Shown here piece by piece: positions 8,367 to 16,139 of a DNA stretch of 23,195 nucleotides. Under the pieces are notes generated by a model. The model was not told the origin of the DNA. It searched no databases and saw only the letters and a list, made by a program, of their open reading frames with translations. Each line of letters begins with the position of its first letter. Positions within the stretch are counted from its first letter, which is position 1. Source of the DNA: DASXIW01 sp036497785 (GTDB lineage: Bacteria > Pseudomonadota > Alphaproteobacteria > Acetobacterales > Acetobacteraceae). Location: NCBI GenBank assembly GCA_036497785.1, contig DASXIW010000067.1, positions 1 to 23,195 of the forward strand. Direction: 5' to 3'. The translations under genes were made by a program, and so were the position numbers.

Positions 8367-9263
8367 TCAGAAACTCGCAACCGCGCAGCCCGCGCCCTTG
8401 GCCTTGATGCGCTCGCAGAAAATGCTGGCCTGGGCCATGTCGGCAAAGCCGCCGGTGCGCAGGCGCCAGAACACCTTGCCGTCATGCGCCACCCGAATCA
8501 CCGATGGTTTGCGGCCGCCGAACAACCCCGGATCCCTCTTCTCCAGCCGCTCCCACTCGCTCATCGCCGCCCGCTCGGACGGCAAGGCGGCAAGCTGCAC
8601 CTGCGGATGGCGGCCGGAAACCGGGGGCACCGCCGCCACCTTGGCCACCGCGAGCGGCTTGGCGGGCGCGGGCCTGGCATCCATGGCCCTGGCCTCCGCC
8701 GGCCTGGTTTCGACCGGCTTGGACTCCACGGGCTTGGACTCCACCGGCGCTTCCTGTCGCGTCGCCACGGCAGCCTTGGGCGCGGTCGGCGCGATTGGCG
8801 GGGAGGAGAAGGTTTGCGAGGTTGCGGCAGGCTGCGCCGTGTTCAGCGAAACCGGCTGAGCCGCCATCGGCGGCGGAGTCGCGGCAGCGAGCTGCTGCTG
8901 CTGTTGTTGTTCCTGGGCCTTCAGCGCGCTCAGGGCTGGCACTTCGGGCGCCGGCGCCAGCGCCGCCTGCGAGTCACTGGTGCTGCTGCCCGACAGGATG
9001 CTCTCGTCCTGCCCGGACACCTGCAATCCGCCGGGATTTTCCGGCTTCACCTTCAATGGCCGCGAGTCGGCTTCGACCACCGGCAGGCCGCCATGGTGCC
9101 GCCCGGTCAGCGACCAGCCGCTCACCAGCAGCAGCAAGGTTCCACCAATGCCGCCGGCGATTATCGCCAGACGCCTGGTGTTCGGGTCCATCGCATCGCG
9201 CCGGCGCGACACACGATAGCTCGGCCCCATGGAAGGCATTGGAATGTCAAGGTCCTCACGCAT
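8367..9263 (-). CDS. SPOR-domain single-pass membrane protein
   Basis: A 298-residue bitopic inner-membrane protein. A short cytoplasmic N-terminus (about 1-30) is followed by one membrane segment (about 31-49, LAIIAGGIGGTLLLLVSGW). Then comes a long low-complexity Ala/Pro/Gln linker containing a run of seven glutamines broken by one Glu and a VESKPVESKPVE repeat. A C-terminal SPOR domain (about 222-298) includes WRLRTGGFADMAQASIFCERIK. SPOR domains bind denuded peptidoglycan at the septum, so a cell-division role is likely. It lies 121 nt after argS, an order common in alphaproteobacteria. The start ATG at 9263 has an AGAGGG-like ribosome site upstream. It has no recognised gene name. Confidence 0.85.
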   Translation of the reverse strand: MREDLDIPMPSMGPSYRVSRRRDAMDPNTRRLAIIAGGIGGTLLLLVSGWSLTGRHHGGLPVVEADSRPLKVKPENPGGLQVSGQDESILSGSSTSDSQAALAPAPEVPALSALKAQEQQQQQQLAAATPPPMAAQPVSLNTAQPAATSQTFSSPPIAPTAPKAAVATRQEAPVESKPVESKPVETRPAEARAMDARPAPAKPLAVAKVAAVPPVSGRHPQVQLAALPSERAAMSEWERLEKRDPGLFGGRKPSVIRVAHDGKVFWRLRTGGFADMAQASIFCERIKAKGAGCAVASF

Positions 9264-9384
9264 GGCAACTGCCCTCTGTGCTCATGAGCGCCATCGCCGC
9301 ATGGTGGCGTCACCGGGTGATTGGCTGCTCGCTCAAACGGGACGCTGGCGCATGGGCGGTGCGCCTCCTTGCACCCGTCATGCG

Positions 9385-11175
9385 CTAACGCATTTCCTCA
9401 ACCGGGGTCACCCCCATCACCGCCAGTCCGGAGCGAATCACCACCGCCGTCGCGGCCACCAAAGCCACGCGCGCCAGCGTCTCCTCCGGCCTGTCCGACT
9501 GCAGAAACCGCAATGCAGCATCGTCCCTGCCTCGGTTCCATAGCATATGAAAGTCGCCCGCTAAATCATAGAGAAAAAACGCTATTCGATGCGGCTCGCG
9601 CGCCAGGGCGGCGGCCTCCAGCAGGCGCGGCCAGGCAACCAGGCGGCGCACCAGGGCCAATTCGGCCTCATTGCGCAGAGAGTCCAAGGGGATAGTTGAG
9701 AGCGCCGCATCGGCAACGTTGTTAACCCCAAACGTCTCGCTTGCCGCGCGCAACACGCTGCGGCAACGCGCATGGGCGTATTGCACGTAGAAGACCGGAT
9801 TCTCACGCGTCTGCGCCACCGCGGCAGCGATGTCGAACTCCATCTGGGCGTCGGATTTGCGGGTCAGCATGGTGAATCGCACCGCGTCGCTGCCAACCTC
9901 GTCGATCAGGTCGCGCAGCGCCACGTAGCTGCCGGCGCGCTTGGACATGCGCACGGGCTCGCCGTTCTTCAGCACATGCACGATCTGGCACAGCAGGACA
10001 TCGAGTTCGACGCGCCCGTTAGGCGACAGCGCCGCCACAGCCGCCTTCATGCGCGAGGCATAGCCGCCATGGTCGGCGCCGAGCACGTCGATCAGCACAT
10101 CGTAGCCGCGCCCGATCTTGTCCGCATGGTACGCGATGTCGTTGGCAAAATATGTGTTGCTGCCATCGGATTTCCGCAGCGGCCGATCCACGTCGTCGCC
10201 GAACTGCGTGGCGCGGAACAAGGTCTGCTCGCGCGGTTCCCAATCCTCCGGCAACTTGCCTTTCGGCGGTTCCAGCGTGCCCTCGTAGATCAGCCCGTCG
10301 CGCCGCAGCTTCTCGATCGTGCCGTCCACCGCGCCTGAGGCAATTAGCGCGCGCTCGGAGCTGAACACATCGTGATGCACGCCCAGGGCCGCGAGGTCCT
10401 CGCGGATCGAGGCGTTCATCCGCGCGACGGTGAAATCCCGCACCAGATCGAGCCATCCCGCGGGATCGGCGACGGTCAAACCGGGGCCGGCCAGCGCGGC
10501 GCCATGCGCCACGGCCAGTTCCGCGCCGACCGGCACCAGGTAATCGCCGCCATATTGCAGACCGCCGGGCACCGCCGCCGCGAATTCCTCCTGCGTCAAA
10601 GCTGTGCCCAGCGTCTGGAGGTATCGCCAATACGCCGCCCAGGCGAGCGCGTTAACCTGGGCGCCGGCATCGTTGCTGTAGAATTCCTTGGTCACCGCAA
10701 AGCCGGCCCGCCCCAGCAGGTTGGCCAGCGCGTCGCCGACCACCGCGCCCCGGCAATGGCCGATATGCATCGGCCCGGTGGGGTTGGCGGAGACATATTC
10801 CACATTCACCCGCACGCCCTGCCCGACCGCGCTGTCCCCATAGCTTTCGCCGGTCGCGAGGATCACCGGCACCAGCGCCAGCAATGCCTCGGGCCGCAGG
10901 CGCAGATTGACGAATCCCGGACCGGCCGCCTCCGCGCCCGCCACCATCGGATCGGCGGACAACGCCGCCACCAGCTTTGCCGCGATATCCGCCGGCTTCG
11001 CGCGCGCCGGCTTGGCCGCGACCAATGCGGCGTTGGTGGCCATGTCGCCATGCGCCGCCTCGCGCGTCGGCGTTACTTCGACGCGCGCGGCGATCTCCTC
11101 GGGCAGGCCGGGCACCGCCGTGCGCAGGGCCAACAGCACGCGATCGCGCATCGTCGCAAACAAATTGTGAGTCAT
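9385..11175 (-). CDS. argS: Arginyl-tRNA synthetase
   Basis: A class I aminoacyl-tRNA synthetase of 596 residues. The N-terminal Add-1 domain is followed by the HIGH motif in NPTGPMHIGH (about 137-140 from this start) and the MSKR segment in VRMSKRAGSY. The C-terminal DALR-type anticodon-binding domain ends in GLAVMGVTPVEEM. Two in-frame ATGs compete, at 11181 and 11175. The sequence CTGGGA lies directly against the first but 6 nt before the second, so the second (MTHNLF) is preferred on ribosome-site spacing. It begins shortly after dgt, whose stop is at 11191. Confidence 0.95.
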   Translation of the reverse strand: MTHNLFATMRDRVLLALRTAVPGLPEEIAARVEVTPTREAAHGDMATNAALVAAKPARAKPADIAAKLVAALSADPMVAGAEAAGPGFVNLRLRPEALLALVPVILATGESYGDSAVGQGVRVNVEYVSANPTGPMHIGHCRGAVVGDALANLLGRAGFAVTKEFYSNDAGAQVNALAWAAYWRYLQTLGTALTQEEFAAAVPGGLQYGGDYLVPVGAELAVAHGAALAGPGLTVADPAGWLDLVRDFTVARMNASIREDLAALGVHHDVFSSERALIASGAVDGTIEKLRRDGLIYEGTLEPPKGKLPEDWEPREQTLFRATQFGDDVDRPLRKSDGSNTYFANDIAYHADKIGRGYDVLIDVLGADHGGYASRMKAAVAALSPNGRVELDVLLCQIVHVLKNGEPVRMSKRAGSYVALRDLIDEVGSDAVRFTMLTRKSDAQMEFDIAAAVAQTRENPVFYVQYAHARCRSVLRAASETFGVNNVADAALSTIPLDSLRNEAELALVRRLVAWPRLLEAAALAREPHRIAFFLYDLAGDFHMLWNRGRDDAALRFLQSDRPEETLARVALVAATAVVIRSGLAVMGVTPVEEMR

Positions 11176-11190
11176 ATCCATTCCCAGAAT

Positions 11191-12342
11191 TCAGCCCGAG
11201 ATCGACAGATCGGTCAGGCGCAGATGTTCCTCGCGGGCGAAGCGATCGGTCATGCCCGCGACGTAGTCGGCGACGGCGGAAGCGGCCCGCGGCGTCGGGC
11301 CACCCTCGCCCGCCCTGCCCCGCCAATCGTCCGGCAACAGCGAGGGGTTGTTGTGCAGCAGCGCGAAAACCTCGCCGGTCACCCGCCGCGCCTTGGCCGT
11401 CATGCGATTGACCCGCCAATGGCGGTACATCCTGGCGAACAGGAATTCCTTGATCACCCGGTTGGCCTCGGCCATCGGCGCGCTGAAGGCGATCACCGGG
11501 CGCTTGGCATGGCGGATCGCATCGGCATCGGCCGGATCCAGTGCTGCGATGCGGCACCGGCTTTCGGTGACGAGGTCGGAGACCATGACGTTGATGACCC
11601 GCCGGATGGTCTCGTGGCGCAGGCGCGGCGGCGGCACATCGAGGCTGGAGCGTCTTGCCGCACTCAACGCCTCGCCGACAATGGGCAGATGGGCGATATC
11701 GGCCACGTCGAACAACTCCGCGCGCAAGCCGTCATCCAGATCGTGGCTGTGATAGGCGATATCGTCGGCCAGCGCCGCAACCTGCGCCTCGGCCGCGGCA
11801 TGGGTGTGCAGATCGAGCTTATGGCGCGCGTCGTAATCCGCGACATAGGGCGGCGGCTTGCGCAACGGGCCATTATGCTTGGCCAGCCCCTCCAGCGTCT
11901 CCCAGGTCAGGTTCAGCCCGTCAAAGGCGGCGTAGCGGCTCTCCAGCAGCGTCACCACGCGCAGCGACTGGGCATTGTGGTCGAAGCCGCCGAACGGCTT
12001 CATCGCCGCCGACAGCGCCTCCTCGCCGGCATGGCCGAAAGGCGGGTGGCCGAGGTCATGCGCCAGCGCCAGCGCCTCGGCCAGATCCTCGTCCAGCAGC
12101 ATCTCCCGCGCCACGGAACGGGCAATCTGCGCCACCTCGATGCTGTGCGTCAGCCGGGTGCGGTAGAAATCGCCCTCGTGGTTGACGAAGACCTGGGTCT
12201 TGTATTGCAGCTTGCGAAAGGCCGAGCTGTGGATGATGCGGTCGCGGTCGCGCTGCCACGGGCTGCGCGTCGGCGCCTCAGGCTCCGGATAGAACCGGCC
12301 CCGCGATGTTTCGGCCCGCACGGCCCAGGCTGCTCGCTCCAT
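11191..12342 (-). CDS. dgt: Deoxyguanosinetriphosphate triphosphohydrolase-like protein (HD domain)
   Basis: A 383-residue HD-domain protein of the dGTPase family, which hydrolyses dNTPs to deoxynucleosides and triphosphate. Metal ligands are visible as RLTHSIEV (H66), ALAHDLGHPPFGHAG (H95, D96) and ADDIAYHSHD (D193/D194). The short form, lacking the E. coli Dgt insert, is the usual alphaproteobacterial 'dGTPase-like' type and may accept several dNTPs. It is the first gene of the minus-strand run and is divergent from erpA. GGGAG stands 8 nt before the ATG. A candidate promoter is listed at 12366-12394. Confidence 0.93.
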   Translation of the reverse strand: MERAAWAVRAETSRGRFYPEPEAPTRSPWQRDRDRIIHSSAFRKLQYKTQVFVNHEGDFYRTRLTHSIEVAQIARSVAREMLLDEDLAEALALAHDLGHPPFGHAGEEALSAAMKPFGGFDHNAQSLRVVTLLESRYAAFDGLNLTWETLEGLAKHNGPLRKPPPYVADYDARHKLDLHTHAAAEAQVAALADDIAYHSHDLDDGLRAELFDVADIAHLPIVGEALSAARRSSLDVPPPRLRHETIRRVINVMVSDLVTESRCRIAALDPADADAIRHAKRPVIAFSAPMAEANRVIKEFLFARMYRHWRVNRMTAKARRVTGEVFALLHNNPSLLPDDWRGRAGEGGPTPRAASAVADYVAGMTDRFAREEHLRLTDLSISG

Positions 12343-12365
12343 CTCTCACGCTCCCGTCAGCGCGG

Positions 12366-12394
12366 CGCATACACCCTACGGGATAGGCCTTCAA
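12366..12394 (-). promoter_or_regulatory. Candidate sigma70-type promoter for dgt
   Basis: On the minus strand, TTGAAG (12394-12389) and TATGCG (12371-12366) are separated by 17 bp. The predicted start would be near 12359, giving a leader of under 20 nt that includes a GGGAG ribosome site. It lies in the 64-bp gap between the divergent dgt and erpA genes. The -10 box is poor, so this is tentative. Confidence 0.3.
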
Positions 12395-12406
12395 TCCGGG
12401 CCGGGG

Positions 12407-12769
12407 ATGCCCTACATTGCCTATATGGAAACCGACATGCTGGCCCCGTTCCGCCTGACCGACCGCGCCGCCGGGCGCATCGCCGAAATCATGGCCACCC
12501 AGGGCGACGCCACCGCCCTGCGGGTGGAGGTACTGGCCGGGGGGTGCAGCGGGTTTCAATACAAATTCGATCTCGCCGGCCATCAAGCCGAGGACGACCT
12601 GGTGATCGAGCAGGACGGGGCGCGGGTGCTGATCGATCCCGCCAGCATGGACCTGCTTGCCGGGTCCGAGCTCGACTACACGGATGCGCTGATGGGGGCC
12701 CATTTCGCCGTGCGCAATCCGAACGCTGCCTCATCCTGCGGCTGCGGCACCAGCTTCGCGATCGCCTGA
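12407..12769 (+). CDS. erpA: Iron-sulfur cluster insertion protein (ErpA/IscA family)
   Basis: A 120-residue A-type carrier that delivers Fe-S clusters to apoproteins. The three conserved cysteines are present: GGCSGFQY (C47) and SSCGCGTSF (C111, C113). The spacing and the C-terminal CGC motif are diagnostic of the HesB/IscA/ErpA family. The ATG at 12407 is used; in-frame ATGs at 12425 and 12437 are possible, and the conserved part starts only at about residue 12 (LAPFRLTD). It is followed after 5 nt by xthA. Separating ErpA from other A-type carriers needs a tree. The dgt/erpA/xth neighbourhood is common in alphaproteobacteria. Confidence 0.92.
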   Translation: MPYIAYMETDMLAPFRLTDRAAGRIAEIMATQGDATALRVEVLAGGCSGFQYKFDLAGHQAEDDLVIEQDGARVLIDPASMDLLAGSELDYTDALMGAHFAVRNPNAASSCGCGTSFAIA

Positions 12770-12774
12770 ACCCA

Positions 12775-13551
12775 GTGCGGCTCGCCAGCTGGAATGTGAA
12801 CTCCATCCGCCAGCGCGAGGGGCATGTGCGCCGCTGGCTGGAGCGGGTACAGCCCGACATTCTGTTCCTGCAGGAAATCAAGTGCGAAGCGCCCAATTTT
12901 CCGGCCGCGATTTTCGGGAATGCGGGCTATAAAAGCGAAATTGTAGGCCAGAAATCCTATAATGGCGTGGCGGTGCTCGCGCGCGTGCCGTTTTCGCTCT
13001 CGCATTTTGCATTGCCAGGATTGCCCGCCGATGATGCCCAAGCCCGATATATCGAAATTACCGCTGGCGGGCTGACTGCGATCGGCATCTATCTGCCGAA
13101 CGGCAATTCCGGCGGCGACGCCGGCTTCGCCTATAAGCTGGCCTGGATGGAGGCGCTGCGCGCGCGCGCCGCCGAATTGCTGGAGCAGGACACCAAGCTC
13201 GCCATCCTCGGCGATTATAACGTATGCCCCACCGACGACGATTTCGCGCCCGGCGCGCTGCCGCCGACCGATGCGCTGGTGCGCCCGGAAAGCCGTGCGG
13301 CGTTCCGGTCCATGCTGTGGCTGGGTCTGACCGACGCGATCCGGGCGTTGTATCCGACCGGCCCGGTCTGGACGTTCTGGGACTATCAGGCAGGGGCGTG
13401 GCCGCGCGACAAAGGGCTGCGCATCGATCACGCGCTGCTGTCGCCGGAGCTTGCCGAGCGGGTGGTTGTGGCACAGCCGGATCGCCGGGAACGTGGGGAA
13501 GATCAGCCTTCCGATCATGTGCCGATCGTGGTGGAACTGGCTGACGCTTAG
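12775..13551 (+). CDS. xthA: Exodeoxyribonuclease III (AP endonuclease)
   Basis: A 258-residue Mg-dependent exonuclease/AP endonuclease acting in base-excision repair. Motifs of the EEP fold are WNVNSIR (N7/N9), FLQEIKC (E34), YNGVAVLAR, GDYNVCP and the C-terminal SDHVPIVVEL. The frame is open on the plus strand far upstream (from 10372), but that part is antisense to argS and dgt and is not coding. The start is the GTG at 12775, giving MRLASWNVNSIR, which matches the canonical N-terminus and lies 5 nt after the erpA stop. It converges with the next gene, with 4 nt between the stops. Confidence 0.95.
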   Translation: MRLASWNVNSIRQREGHVRRWLERVQPDILFLQEIKCEAPNFPAAIFGNAGYKSEIVGQKSYNGVAVLARVPFSLSHFALPGLPADDAQARYIEITAGGLTAIGIYLPNGNSGGDAGFAYKLAWMEALRARAAELLEQDTKLAILGDYNVCPTDDDFAPGALPPTDALVRPESRAAFRSMLWLGLTDAIRALYPTGPVWTFWDYQAGAWPRDKGLRIDHALLSPELAERVVVAQPDRRERGEDQPSDHVPIVVELADA

Positions 13552-13555
13552 GGAA

Positions 13556-13948
13556 TCAGTCGCACGCCATGGTCTGGCCGATTGTATCGGGTCCCTTGGC
13601 ATTCGGGCGTCGTGAGGTCTGTTCGCACTGCTTCAGGCCGTCCGCCCTCAGGCGCAGGATCTTGGGCGAGTCGCGATACTGGCAGTCGATAAAATGCGAC
13701 CAGCCGGGTTCATCGCCCATTTCCCAGATATTGTGCCATAGGGCGCCCTGGGCGAGTCCCCGATCGGGCACCAGGCTGGGCGGGGCGGTCTCGTCGATCG
13801 GCTCGAGCTTGACCCCCCCCTTGCCCAGACCGAAGGGGTCGGGGGCGGTCAGCGAGCATTCCAGGCGATGCGGTGGACCGGCGAGGGCCAGGGCGACGAA
13901 AAAAGGGCCGCGGCGGCAATCCAGTGGGGGCGCATCGTTCAGCCTCAC
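13556..13948 (-). CDS. Small, possibly exported protein, STY0301-like
   Basis: A 130-residue protein with a GTG start at 13948, 6 nt after the epmA stop. The N-terminal region has a short hydrophobic stretch (FFVALALAG) that may be part of a signal peptide, although the start may be mis-set. The mature part has the pattern W-x-HFIDCQY, then a Leu-rich strand and a final Cys (LKQCEQT). This recalls the STY0301 family of small periplasmic proteins of unknown function; the match is weak and from memory. Eight consecutive Gs (13813-13820, minus strand) fall within the frame. Its place downstream of epmA suggests co-transcription but does not define a role. Confidence 0.55.
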   Translation of the reverse strand: MRLNDAPPLDCRRGPFFVALALAGPPHRLECSLTAPDPFGLGKGGVKLEPIDETAPPSLVPDRGLAQGALWHNIWEMGDEPGWSHFIDCQYRDSPKILRLRADGLKQCEQTSRRPNAKGPDTIGQTMACD

Positions 13949-13954
13949 TATGTT

Positions 13955-14968
13955 TCACTGCGGCAACCATAGCACCTGATCGATACGATCCGCAGCCGAT
14001 GCGATCATGGCCAGACGGTCGAAGCCTAGCGCGATGCCGGCGGATTCCGGCATGCCATGGGCCAGGGCGGCCAGGAAATCCTCGTCCAGATCCCATCCAA
14101 CGGCGCCGTACAGCGCCGTGCGGCGGGCGCGGTCTTCCAGGAAGCGGGTGCGTTGTTCTTCGGCGTCGGTGAGTTCGACGAAGGCGTTGGCCAGTTCCAT
14201 GCCGCAGACGAACAGCTCGAAGCGTTCCGCGACGCGGGGATCGGCGGGGTCGCGGCGGGCCAGGGCGGCCTGGGCGGTGGGCCAATGGGTGAGGAAGGTC
14301 GGGCGGTTCTGGCCGAGTTTGGGTTCCGCGCGCTCCAGCAGCAGGCGGAAGAACAGGTCCTCCCAGCCCTCCCCCGGCCGCAACGTGGCGCCGGCCTGGG
14401 CGGCGAGTGCGGCCGGGTCGCCGGCGGTGGAGAGGATATCGGCACCGGCATGGCGGGCGAAGGCGTCGGCGACGGTCAGGATCTCGCAGGTCGCGAGGTC
14501 GTTGGTGAGGCCCCGGCAGGTGACGACGGGCGGCAGGGTGGCGCGCAGCAGGGCGTGGGTTTCGGTGATCAGATCCGCCATGCTGGCGCCGGGGTGGTAC
14601 CATTCCAGCATAGTGAACTCGGCGGCATGGCGGTCGCTGCCTTCGTTGTTCCGCCAGACCCGGGCCAATTGGAAGATCGGGCCTGCGCCCGCGACCAGCA
14701 GGCGTTTCATGGCGAATTCCGGGCTGGTGTGTAGGAATAGCGCGCGTGTTTCACCGGCGGGCGAAATCTGTTCCGTACGGAAGGCGGCGAGATGGACCTC
14801 CTCTCCCGGCGCTGGCACGGCGTAGGGTGTTTCCACTTCGGTGTAGCCGCGCGCGGCGAAGAAGGCGCGCGTGGCGGCGGTCAGCAGGGCGCGCCGGCGC
14901 AGGAAGGGCAGCCGATCGGCGAAGCGGTCCGGGTGCCAGGCTGGCAGGCGGTGGGAGGTGGGCGTCAT
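13955..14968 (-). CDS. epmA: Elongation factor P-lysine lysyltransferase
   Basis: A 337-residue class II lysyl-tRNA synthetase paralogue without the N-terminal anticodon-binding domain. It attaches (R)-beta-lysine to a conserved lysine of EF-P. Class II motif 2 is seen in ARVWRNNEGSDRHAAEF and motif 3 in GIALGFDRLAMI. The segment HTSPEFAMKRLL is typical of the EpmA/GenX/PoxA family. The length is close to that of E. coli EpmA (325). It is divergent from epmB-efp across 53 bp, so enzyme, co-enzyme and substrate genes sit together. This strongly supports EpmA rather than a truncated LysS. Confidence 0.94.
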   Translation of the reverse strand: MTPTSHRLPAWHPDRFADRLPFLRRRALLTAATRAFFAARGYTEVETPYAVPAPGEEVHLAAFRTEQISPAGETRALFLHTSPEFAMKRLLVAGAGPIFQLARVWRNNEGSDRHAAEFTMLEWYHPGASMADLITETHALLRATLPPVVTCRGLTNDLATCEILTVADAFARHAGADILSTAGDPAALAAQAGATLRPGEGWEDLFFRLLLERAEPKLGQNRPTFLTHWPTAQAALARRDPADPRVAERFELFVCGMELANAFVELTDAEEQRTRFLEDRARRTALYGAVGWDLDEDFLAALAHGMPESAGIALGFDRLAMIASAADRIDQVLWLPQ

Positions 14969-14985
14969 GGCATGCGGCTTCCCGG

Positions 14986-15014
14986 TTGCGGGGTGGCGTG
15001 ACGAGGCCTACACG
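14986..15014 (+). promoter_or_regulatory. Candidate promoter for a leaderless epmB transcript
   Basis: TTGCGG (14986-14991) and TACACG (15009-15014) are separated by 17 bp. The -10 box ends 7 nt before the epmB ATG at 15022, so transcription would begin at or next to the start codon. No Shine-Dalgarno sequence is visible before that ATG, which fits leaderless translation. The -10 box is weak, so this is a suggestion only. Confidence 0.25.
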
Positions 15015-15021
15015 GCCCGCC

Positions 15022-16071
15022 ATGCAAGATGGTAGCCCCGCGTCCCGCACATTGCGCAATGCCGACGATTTGCTGCAAGCCGGGCTGATCCCGGCCGGGC
15101 AGCGCGACGCCGTGGCGCGTGTGGAGGCGCGCTATGCGGTGGCGATCACCCCTGCCATGCGCGCGCTGATCGCCTCGCCTGACGATCCGATCGGGCAGCA
15201 ATTCGTGCCGGACCCCGCCGAGCTGGCGGCGGCGGCGCATGAGCGGGCGGACCCGGTCGGTGATGACGCGCTGTCCCCGATCAAGGGCATCGTGCATCGC
15301 TATGCCGACCGGGCGCTGTTGAAGCCGCTGCTGATCTGCCCGGTCTATTGCCGGTTCTGCTTTCGCCGCGAGCATGTGGGGCCGGATGGCGGGCTGCTGA
15401 GCGATGCAGAGCTGCAAGCCGCCTATGACTGGCTGCGGGCACGGCCGGAGATCGGCGAGGTGATCCTGACCGGCGGCGATCCGCTGATGCTGTCGCCGCG
15501 GCGGTTGGGCGATGTCGTCGCGGCGCTTTCGGGGATACCCCATCTGCGGACCATTCGCATCCATAGCCGCCTGCCGATGGCGGATCCGGCAAAACTGACG
15601 CCGGAACTGGCCGCCGCGATGGCGACGGACAAGGCCATGTGGCTGGTGCTGCACGCCAACCATGCCAGCGAGTTCACGTCCGAAGCCCGTGCTGCCATAC
15701 GCCGCGTACAGGCGCACGCGATTCCGGTGCTGGGGCAATCCGTGCTGCTGCGCGGCGTGAACGACAGCGAGGCGGCGTTGGAGGCACTGTTCCGCGCCAT
15801 GCTGGCAGCGCGGGTGAAACCCTATTATCTGCACCAGCTCGATGCGGCCCCCGGCACCGCCCGATTCCATGTGCCCATCGAGGAAGGCCGCCGCCTGCTG
15901 GCCGGGTTGCGCGGGCGGGTGACCGGGCTGGCCTGGCCGACTTACGTGCTGGACATCCCTGGCGGCCACGGCAAGGTTCCGCTGGGGCCGGATTATCTGG
16001 CGGGCGCGGACGGCGTGCGCGACATCACGGGCCGGCTGCATCGGCTTGCCCCCCCGGCCGGATCGGTCTAG
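15022..16071 (+). CDS. epmB: EF-P beta-lysylation protein, lysine 2,3-aminomutase family
   Basis: A 349-residue radical SAM, PLP-dependent enzyme that converts L-lysine to (R)-beta-lysine for EF-P modification. The 4Fe-4S motif C-x3-C-x2-C is seen in ICPVYCRFCF (C106, C110, C113). EVILTGGDPLML follows, and the PLP lysine is in DIPGGHGKVP (K318). The frame is open upstream to 14746, but that overlaps epmA in antisense, and protein character starts at MQDGSPASR. At 349 residues it has the short form of EpmB, without the C-terminal extension of clostridial lysine aminomutase. The efp gene follows at 16140. Confidence 0.93.
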   Translation: MQDGSPASRTLRNADDLLQAGLIPAGQRDAVARVEARYAVAITPAMRALIASPDDPIGQQFVPDPAELAAAAHERADPVGDDALSPIKGIVHRYADRALLKPLLICPVYCRFCFRREHVGPDGGLLSDAELQAAYDWLRARPEIGEVILTGGDPLMLSPRRLGDVVAALSGIPHLRTIRIHSRLPMADPAKLTPELAAAMATDKAMWLVLHANHASEFTSEARAAIRRVQAHAIPVLGQSVLLRGVNDSEAALEALFRAMLAARVKPYYLHQLDAAPGTARFHVPIEEGRRLLAGLRGRVTGLAWPTYVLDIPGGHGKVPLGPDYLAGADGVRDITGRLHRLAPPAGSV

Positions 16072-16139
16072 AAGCCCGCCTCCCGCCCAAATCTCCCACG
16101 CCTTCTCGTAAATTCTTTGAAAATTCCCGTGAGAGCCCG
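16072..16139 (+). other. epmB-efp intergenic leader
   Basis: The 68-nt gap holds no gene. The first half is C-rich and the second AT-richer (TAAATTCTTTGAAAATTC), which could be part of an efp promoter or leader. A weak GAGAG ribosome site lies 5 nt before the efp ATG. No convincing promoter boxes or terminator were seen. Confidence 0.3.

Noticed and set aside
10372..12774. Plus-strand open frame of about 800 codons running antisense through argS and dgt into xthA
   Set aside because: It lies opposite two clear genes with all catalytic motifs, its translation is Arg/His/Gln-rich low-quality sequence, and only the last 258 codons (xthA) look like protein. It results from high GC with few stops.
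16072..16139. Riboswitch or attenuator upstream of efp
   Set aside because: The 68-nt gap shows no stable hairpin pair or T-run that would support it.
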